A DNA stretch of 64,000 bases, from NCBI GenBank assembly GCA_003281185.1, contig QCCS01000002.1, forward strand, positions 62,001-126,000. Direction: 5' to 3'. Below the pieces are notes generated by a model. It was not told the DNA's origin, made no database searches, and saw only the letters and a program-made list of their open reading frames with translations. Below are positions 61,598-64,000 of the stretch, piece by piece. How positions within the stretch are numbered: the stretch's first letter is position 1; every line of letters starts with the position of its first letter. The translations under genes and the position numbers were made by a program. The stretch comes from Prochlorococcus sp. AG-347-M15. Lineage in GTDB: Bacteria > Cyanobacteriota > Cyanobacteriia > PCC-6307 > Cyanobiaceae.

Positions 61598-61783
61598 ATG
61601 AATAACATCAAGATTGAGGAGTTGATGAAAGTAAGGTTCGATGGTATTGCTAATAGAATTGGGCAATTAAGCAAAAGGGAAAGTGAGTCTTTATTGCTTG
61701 AGCACCTTGAGTGGTTGGAGGGAGGATGGGAGACTGAAGAAATCTTATTTTTAAAAAAGCCCTACAGAAAATGGTGGTTCTAA
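61598..61783 (+). CDS. hypothetical protein, 61 aa
   Basis: complete ORF. Confidence 0.5.
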   Translation: MNNIKIEELMKVRFDGIANRIGQLSKRESESLLLEHLEWLEGGWETEEILFLKKPYRKWWF

Positions 61784-61801
61784 CTCTACTTCTATAAATT
61801 A

Positions 61802-62581
61802 TTAATGATGGCCTAAAGGACCAGGGCCAGATCCTATTTTGTAAGAATTTTCTAAAGATTGCTCAACAAATAATTTCGCTTTTTGAATGGAATCAAATAG
61901 CTCAAAACCTAAAGCTGTGTAACCACAAATAGCAGCACTCAAAGTACAACCACTACCGTGGGTATTTTTTGTATTTATAAAATTATTAAAGAGCCACTCT
62001 TTTCTACCATTTAAATCAAGAAAAAAATCCTTCCCTTTCATATCTTTTAAACCGCCACCTTTTATAAGGACCGCTTTAGCTCCAAGATTAATAATATTTC
62101 TTGCGGAATTTTCGATATCTTCTTTACTCTTTATTTCTAAACCAGAAAGTAGATTTGCTTCATAAATATTTGGAGTTACCAAATCAGCTATTGGTAATAA
62201 TAGTTTTTTATAAGCATTAATCGCAGCATCTTCTAGTAATTTAGAACCACTTCTTGTAACCATTACTGGGTCAATAATTTTGATAATTTTATAAGTATTT
62301 AATTTTAATGCAGTATCTTTAATTATCCTTTCATTGAGTAACATTCCAGTTTTTAAAGCATCAATACCAAAATCAGCAAATAAAGTGTCAAACTGACTTA
62401 ATAATGTATTCTTCTCTACTGCTTGAACACATGAAACCTCAATACTATTTTGTGCTGTAATACATGTAATAACAGAACATCCATGTACTTTAAGGGCCAT
62501 GAAAGTTCTCAAGTCAGCCTGTATGCCTGCTCCACCCCCGGAGTCACTACCGCCTATTGAAAGTGCAATTTTAGAATACAT
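61802..62581 (-). CDS. thiD: hydroxymethylpyrimidine/phosphomethylpyrimidine kinase
   Basis: [48 protein letters not shown]. Confidence 0.95.
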   Translation of the reverse strand: MYSKIALSIGGSDSGGGAGIQADLRTFMALKVHGCSVITCITAQNSIEVSCVQAVEKNTLLSQFDTLFADFGIDALKTGMLLNERIIKDTALKLNTYKIIKIIDPVMVTRSGSKLLEDAAINAYKKLLLPIADLVTPNIYEANLLSGLEIKSKEDIENSARNIINLGAKAVLIKGGGLKDMKGKDFFLDLNGRKEWLFNNFINTKNTHGSGCTLSAAICGYTALGFELFDSIQKAKLFVEQSLENSYKIGSGPGPLGHH

Positions 62582-62630
62582 AATTTATTAAAGCGTTTTT
62601 GAAAGTACTATAAATAAATTTTAATTTAAA

Positions 62631-63254
62631 TCAGAAATCTGAATATGCATTAAAAAAGTCTAACTCCAATTCCATAGCTCTCCTGTATAAATATTTGGCC
62701 TGATTAATATCATATTTTTCTTTATTAGTCTCAATAAGATTTTCAAGTGAAGCTGCTAGCTTTTCAAAGCTCTCATCAGAATAAGTAATTATCCATTCTT
62801 TATATTTAATGTCAAAATCCTCCTTATACAAACTTTTTCCTATCCAAGAATAAAGTCGCATACATGGAGTCATTGCAAACATTATTTCAACGGAGCTAAG
62901 TCTTTTGGAAGTATCATCAAGAAAGTCTGTATAATTTTTTGTGGTTTTTTTTATATGGTTATTAGACAAATCAATATCCCATTCTTTTGAATACGTTTCA
63001 TGAAGTATTAACTCCTCTGAAACACCCATTAACAGTTCACTTAACTTCCTTATTGAGTACTTATCTTTTGATTTGGAAACAGCAAGACCATAAGCCTTAG
63101 CAAAAGTCTCTAAAAAAAAATAATCTTGAGCTAAATATTCCTGAAATATATTTTTAGGGAGACTTCCATTCTTTAAACCTTGAACAAATTTTGTATTTAA
63201 ACTTAGTAAAGCAATCTCATAATTATCCTCCCAAAGTTTTTTTGTTATTTTCAT
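62631..63254 (-). CDS. tenA: TenA family thiaminase II / aminopyrimidine aminohydrolase
   Basis: FVQGLKNGSLPKNIFQEYLAQDYFFLETFAKAYGLA, MTPCMRLYSWIGKSL; adjacent to thiD. Confidence 0.92.
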   Translation of the reverse strand: MKITKKLWEDNYEIALLSLNTKFVQGLKNGSLPKNIFQEYLAQDYFFLETFAKAYGLAVSKSKDKYSIRKLSELLMGVSEELILHETYSKEWDIDLSNNHIKKTTKNYTDFLDDTSKRLSSVEIMFAMTPCMRLYSWIGKSLYKEDFDIKYKEWIITYSDESFEKLAASLENLIETNKEKYDINQAKYLYRRAMELELDFFNAYSDF

Positions 63255-63340
63255 TTTTTTGATTTTTAGTTATTCTAAAATTTTTTATATTTTTTACCTA
63301 CAAACTTAATATTAGTTTTCTAAGATTAAAACAAAAAATT

Positions 63341-64000
63341 ATGAAAGAAATAAATATCTTATGGTTTAAGAAAGATTTGAGAATTTTTGATAACGAAGCT
63401 CTCTGTGAGGCTATAAAAGATAATGATATTTTACCTATTTATATTATTGAGTTAGATATTTGGAGCCAAAATACTCACTCAGATAGACAATGGCAATTTT
63501 GCAAAGAAAGTTTAATAGATTTAAGAAATTCACTTTCTGAGATTGGACAACCATTAATTATTAGGACTGGAATTGTTATTAATATTTTTGATGAAATTAG
63601 TACAAAATTTAAAATCAAAGGTATATATAGCCATCAAGAAACCGGGGATTGGCTTACTTATAAAAGAGATCAAAAAGTCAGAGAATGGGCTTTAAGCAAA
63701 AATATTATTTGGAAGGAATTTCTACAATTTTCAGTTTTTAGAGGAAATTTAGATAGGAATAATTGGTCTAAAAAGTGGCAAGAAAATTCCGAAAAAAACT
63801 TACTTAAAGCTCCATTAAGAATTAATTCTATTAACTTTAATATTGGAGAAATACCCTCAGACGAAATTTTTACCTTTAAAAAAGAAACTTGTCCAGGAAG
63901 AATGCAAGGTGGAAGAAAGAGAGGTTTAGAGAGAATGAAATACTTCTTTAGTAATAAATTAGATTCTTATTCAAAAGATATATCTAGCCCAGAAAAATCA
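63341..64000 (+). CDS. deoxyribodipyrimidine photolyase/cryptochrome, partial (runs off window)
   Basis: hand translation MKEINILWFKKDLRIFDNEALCEAIKDNDILPIYIIELDIWSQN..., CPGRMQGGRKRGLERMKYFF; open to window end. Confidence 0.9.
   Translation, partial: MKEINILWFKKDLRIFDNEALCEAIKDNDILPIYIIELDIWSQNTHSDRQWQFCKESLIDLRNSLSEIGQPLIIRTGIVINIFDEISTKFKIKGIYSHQETGDWLTYKRDQKVREWALSKNIIWKEFLQFSVFRGNLDRNNWSKKWQENSEKNLLKAPLRINSINFNIGEIPSDEIFTFKKETCPGRMQGGRKRGLERMKYFFSNKLDSYSKDISSPEKS

Overview
AT-rich window with compact gene order and protein content typical of a high-light Prochlorococcus-like marine picocyanobacterium (ndhB, chlG, petP, pipX, ycf/DUF families). About 0-47 kb is ordinary core genome: topA, ndhB, hisF, chlG, rsmB, lepA, mqo, murE, rpsD, cysK, queA, pdhC, lipB, recO, proC, sepF, pipX, der, aroQ and others. 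At 47.3 kb lie tRNA-Tyr(GTA) and tRNA-Thr(GGT). They are followed by about 11 kb of accessory DNA that ends at a degenerate partial copy of the same tRNA-Thr (58513-58570). I read this as a tRNA-bounded genomic island, similar in outline to the tRNA-associated integrative elements described in Prochlorococcus, with no integrase visible. Its core is a predicted zinc (Zur) regulon: a ZnuA with a tandemly duplicated 140-aa insert, a decapitated znuC-type ATPase remnant, no znuB, and a CobW-metallophosphoesterase-metallophosphoesterase-Zur operon. Two matching AAATGAnnnTCATTT operator-like palindromes precede the divergent units. The right edge is a patchwork of truncated genes: a secreted-protein paralog stub, a cupredoxin core and the tRNA fragment. 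Other points of interest are a FeS-BCP-type photolyase that appears to lack the 4Fe-4S cysteine motif, a structured leader resembling the glutamine-II/downstream-peptide RNA upstream of a DUF4278 peptide, and several sub-60-aa ORFs missing from the supplied track. All family calls are from reading translations by eye; no searches were run.
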